This document shows, in pieces, positions 61,765-64,000 of a stretch of 64,000 nucleotides of DNA. The notes beneath the pieces were generated by a model. That model made no database searches. It was given only the letters and a program-made list of their open reading frames with translations, and was not told where the DNA came from. Each line of letters starts with the position of its first letter. Positions within the stretch are counted from its first letter, which is position 1. The translations under genes were made by a program, and so were the position numbers. The stretch is from an uncultured Oscillospiraceae bacterium (lineage in GTDB: Bacteria > Bacillota > Clostridia > Oscillospirales > Ruminococcaceae): NCBI GenBank assembly GCA_900543705.1, contig UQSL01000004.1, positions 1-64,000 of the forward strand, written 5' to 3'.

Positions 61765-63591
61765 TTAAGCGGACTGCGAAGATTCAAACTGAGAGTTGTA
61801 CAGCTTTGCATAAAAGCCGCCCTGCTTCATCAACTCCTCGTGCCTGCCCTGCTCGACGATGTCGCCCTCGTTCATGACGAGAATCAAATCCGCATCGCGG
61901 ATGGTGGAAAGCCTGTGCGCGATGACAAAGCTGGTTCTGCCCCGCATCAGGTTATCCATGGCGCGTTGGATGCGCACCTCGGTACGGGTATCGACAGAAG
62001 AAGTAGCCTCGTCGAGAATCAGGATTTTCGGGTCGGCAAGAATGGCACGCGCAATCGTCAGAAGCTGTTTCTGACCCTGGGAGACGTTGCTCGCCTCTTC
62101 ATTGAGCACCATGTTGTAGCCGTCCGGCAGAGTCTTGACGAAGTGCTCCACATGGGCGGATTTTGCGGCCGCCTTGACCTCCTCGTCGGTTGCGTCGAGC
62201 CTGCCGTAACGGATGTTCTCCATAATCGTGCCGTTGAACAGCCAGGTATCTTGGAGCACCATGCCGAACATCTCGCGCAATTCATTGCGGTTAAAGTCCC
62301 TGACATCGTGTCCGTCGATCAAAATCGCGCCGTCCGTGACGTCGTAAAAACGCATCAACAGTTTGATCATCGTGGTCTTGCCGGCGCCGGTCGGGCCGAC
62401 AATTGCAATCTTCTGGCCTGGCTTCACTTCAGCGGAGAAGTCCTTGATGATGTTTTTCTCCGGATTGTAGCCGAATTTGACATGGTCAAAGGTGACGCGG
62501 CCTTCCAGCCCCTTCACGGAGACCGGGTGTTCGGCAAACTGGTCCTCCTCTTCCTCGGCGAGGAATTCAAAGACCCGTTCCGCGGCAGCCGCCGTGGACT
62601 GCAGCATATTCGTAACCTGGGCCGCAGCGGAAACCTGCTGGGTGAAGGTCTTGACATACTGGATGAAAGACTGGATGTTGCCGACGGTAATCGTGCCGCC
62701 GATTGCAAGCCATCCACCGAGAATGGCAACTACAACGTAGCCCACATTGCCGATAAAGTTCATAATCGGCTGCATCATGCCGGAGAAAAACTGGGATTTC
62801 CAGGCGGATTTGTAAAGGATGTTATTCGTCTCATCAAAGGTTTTGATGACATCCTCCTCGCTGTTGAACGCGCGCACGATGTTGTGCCCGCCATAGACCT
62901 CCTCAACCTGACCGTTTACATGGCCAAGGTATTCCTGCTGTGCCTTAAAGTACTTCTGGGAGCGCTTGACGATAAGAGAGACAAGCACCATGGAAATCGG
63001 GAGAATCAGCAGGGCGACGATGGTCATCAGCCAGCTGATGGAGAACATCATGATGAGCACGCCGACCACAGTGGTGATCGAGGTGATAATTTGAATGACG
63101 CTCTGGTTCATGCTTTGGCTGAGGGTGTCGATATCGTTCGTCACACGGGAGAGCACCTCGCCGTGCGTCTTGGTGTCAAAGTATTTCATCGGCATCCGCT
63201 GGATTTTTTCGGAGATCGCCTTTCTCAGCTGATAGGTGACCTTCTGGGTGACTCCGGTCATGAGGAAACTCTGGATATAACTAAACAGTGCGCTGATGGC
63301 ATACATGCCAAGCAGGAACAGCAGGATTTGCCCGACTTTTGTAAAATCAATGCCTGCCCCACCGGATACCTTGCTGACAAGGCCGTTGAAGATTTCGGTG
63401 GTCGCGTTGCCGAGGATTTTCGGCCCAACAATCGAGAACACCGTGCTGCCGACTGCAAAAATCAGGACCAGCAGCAGGGAAATCTTATAGGCGGAAAGGT
63501 ATTTCGCCAGTTTTTTCATGGAACCCTTGAAGTCCTTGGCTTTTTCCGCCGGCATTCTGCCGTGCCCCATAGGGCCCTTCGGTCTGCTCAT
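61765..63591 (-). CDS. ABC-type exporter half-transporter, subunit 2
   Basis: This 608-residue protein has a fused ABC_membrane domain (six TMs, about 35-335) and nucleotide-binding domain (about 370-600). Walker A is VGPTGAGKTTMIKLLMRF, the Q-loop is MVLQDTWLFNG, the signature is NVSQGQKQLLTIARAI (Ser-Gln variant) and Walker B is ILILDEATSSVD. The signature LSGGQ is altered to VSQGQ. The N-terminus MSRPKGPMGHGRM is typical of the YheH/LmrD-like partner in heterodimeric multidrug exporters. The start overlaps the upstream subunit by 4 bp. Confidence 0.93.
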   Translation of the reverse strand: MSRPKGPMGHGRMPAEKAKDFKGSMKKLAKYLSAYKISLLLVLIFAVGSTVFSIVGPKILGNATTEIFNGLVSKVSGGAGIDFTKVGQILLFLLGMYAISALFSYIQSFLMTGVTQKVTYQLRKAISEKIQRMPMKYFDTKTHGEVLSRVTNDIDTLSQSMNQSVIQIITSITTVVGVLIMMFSISWLMTIVALLILPISMVLVSLIVKRSQKYFKAQQEYLGHVNGQVEEVYGGHNIVRAFNSEEDVIKTFDETNNILYKSAWKSQFFSGMMQPIMNFIGNVGYVVVAILGGWLAIGGTITVGNIQSFIQYVKTFTQQVSAAAQVTNMLQSTAAAAERVFEFLAEEEEDQFAEHPVSVKGLEGRVTFDHVKFGYNPEKNIIKDFSAEVKPGQKIAIVGPTGAGKTTMIKLLMRFYDVTDGAILIDGHDVRDFNRNELREMFGMVLQDTWLFNGTIMENIRYGRLDATDEEVKAAAKSAHVEHFVKTLPDGYNMVLNEEASNVSQGQKQLLTIARAILADPKILILDEATSSVDTRTEVRIQRAMDNLMRGRTSFVIAHRLSTIRDADLILVMNEGDIVEQGRHEELMKQGGFYAKLYNSQFESSQSA

Positions 63592-64000
63592 TGTGCCAAT
63601 TCCTCCTTTGAAAGCTGGGAGTATGCAATCTGCTGGTAGACCTCGCAGTCTTCCATCAGCTGCTTGTGTGTGCCGATGCCGACAATCTGTCCCTCATCGA
63701 GGACGACGATCTGCTCCGCATGCATGATTGTGCTAATTCGCTGTGCCACGATGAGTACCGTGGAATTCGCGGTTTTTTCCTTTAATGCAGCGCGCAGGGC
63801 GCGGTCGGTCTTAAAATCGAGAGCGGAAAAACTGTCGTCAAAGATATAGATTTCCGGATCCTTGGCAATCGCCCGCGCGATAGACAGGCGCTGTTTTTGC
63901 CCGCCCGAGACGTTGGTGCCGCCCTGGGAGATTTCGGAGGTGAAGCCCTCCTCTTTCTGGGAGATGAACTCCATCGCCTGGGCAACCTCGGCGGCGGAAT
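63588..64000 (-). CDS. ABC-type exporter half-transporter, subunit 1 (C-terminal part only)
   Basis: The last 137 residues are visible; the rest lies beyond the window. The nucleotide-binding domain end shows the signature NVSGGQKQRLSIARAIA and a Walker B region IYIFDDSFSALD. In the latter, the catalytic Glu after Asp is replaced by Asp (DDS instead of DEA/DEP). QRISTIMHAEQIVVLDEGQ follows. A degenerate Walker B in one subunit is known from heterodimeric exporters with one non-hydrolysing site. Confidence 0.93.
   Translation of the reverse strand, partial: SAAEVAQAMEFISQKEEGFTSEISQGGTNVSGGQKQRLSIARAIAKDPEIYIFDDSFSALDFKTDRALRAALKEKTANSTVLIVAQRISTIMHAEQIVVLDEGQIVGIGTHKQLMEDCEVYQQIAYSQLSKEELAQ

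Noticed and set aside
61840..63639. 599-residue ORF on the plus strand
   Set aside because: It is antisense to the ABC exporter gene; the translation is His/Asp-rich and typical of a reversed frame.

Overview
The window is a chromosomal origin region from a low-to-mid GC, spore-forming anaerobic Firmicute, most likely a clostridium of the Oscillospirales/Ruminococcaceae type. The evidence is the gene order rpmH-rnpA-yidD-yidC-jag-mnmE-mnmG-rsmG-noc-parA-parB on one side and dnaA-dnaN-yaaA-recF-remB-gyrB-gyrA on the other. A SleB-type cortex hydrolase, T-box control of a tRNA-synthetase operon and Gram-positive style ribosome binding sites point the same way. This assignment is by inspection only; no database search was run. 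I found no insertion sequence, prophage or CRISPR array.

Left part (1-20 kb): the 5' end of a 16S rRNA gene reads off the left edge behind three tandem promoters. Next come a small membrane protein, SleB, and a tight operon running from glutamyl-tRNA to siroheme (hemA-hemC-cobA/hemD-hemB-hemL-sirC/cbiK). Then follow lactate dehydrogenase, a YdbS/YdbT-like pair, a zinc-ribbon membrane protein, and a LacI-controlled cluster of one Gfo/Idh/MocA oxidoreductase and three xylose-isomerase-like TIM barrels. A HAAS (DUF1700) protein with an anchored coiled-coil partner closes this part.

Origin core (20-44 kb): tRNA-Glu and tRNA-Met, a flavin reductase-like protein and an acyl-ACP thioesterase lead into parB-parA, a perfect parS site, noc, rsmG, mnmG, mnmE, a second parS-like site, jag, yidC, yidD, rnpA and rpmH, all on the minus strand. 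dnaA, dnaN, yaaA, recF, remB, gyrB, two YcxB-like membrane genes, gyrA and a Nudix hydrolase read rightward. DnaA-box-like sequences lie on both sides of dnaA, so the origin is probably bipartite.

Right part (44-58.6 kb): the coding strand flips back to minus, against the expected replication direction. It carries aspS-hisS behind a T-box leader, with a frameshifted pseudogene between leader and hisS. It continues with mgsA, minD (without minC or minE), mrdA, mreD, mreC, mreB, maf, dut, a U32 peptidase and zapA: cell-shape, division and nucleotide-hygiene functions.

Right end (58.6-64 kb): a gene-poor stretch with strong RNA hairpins, a DRTGG-domain protein with a FabG-like reductase, an acyltransferase remnant, a SLOG-family protein divergent from a small XRE regulator, and a two-gene heterodimeric-type ABC exporter cut by the window end.

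The best candidates for something undescribed are: (1) two gene-poor segments that look like unannotated structured RNAs, 58.74-58.95 kb and 43.42-43.57 kb; (2) a three-way-junction-like element between hemA and ldh; (3) the LacI/oxidoreductase/triple TIM-barrel cluster; and (4) the T-box leader separated from hisS by a decayed gene.
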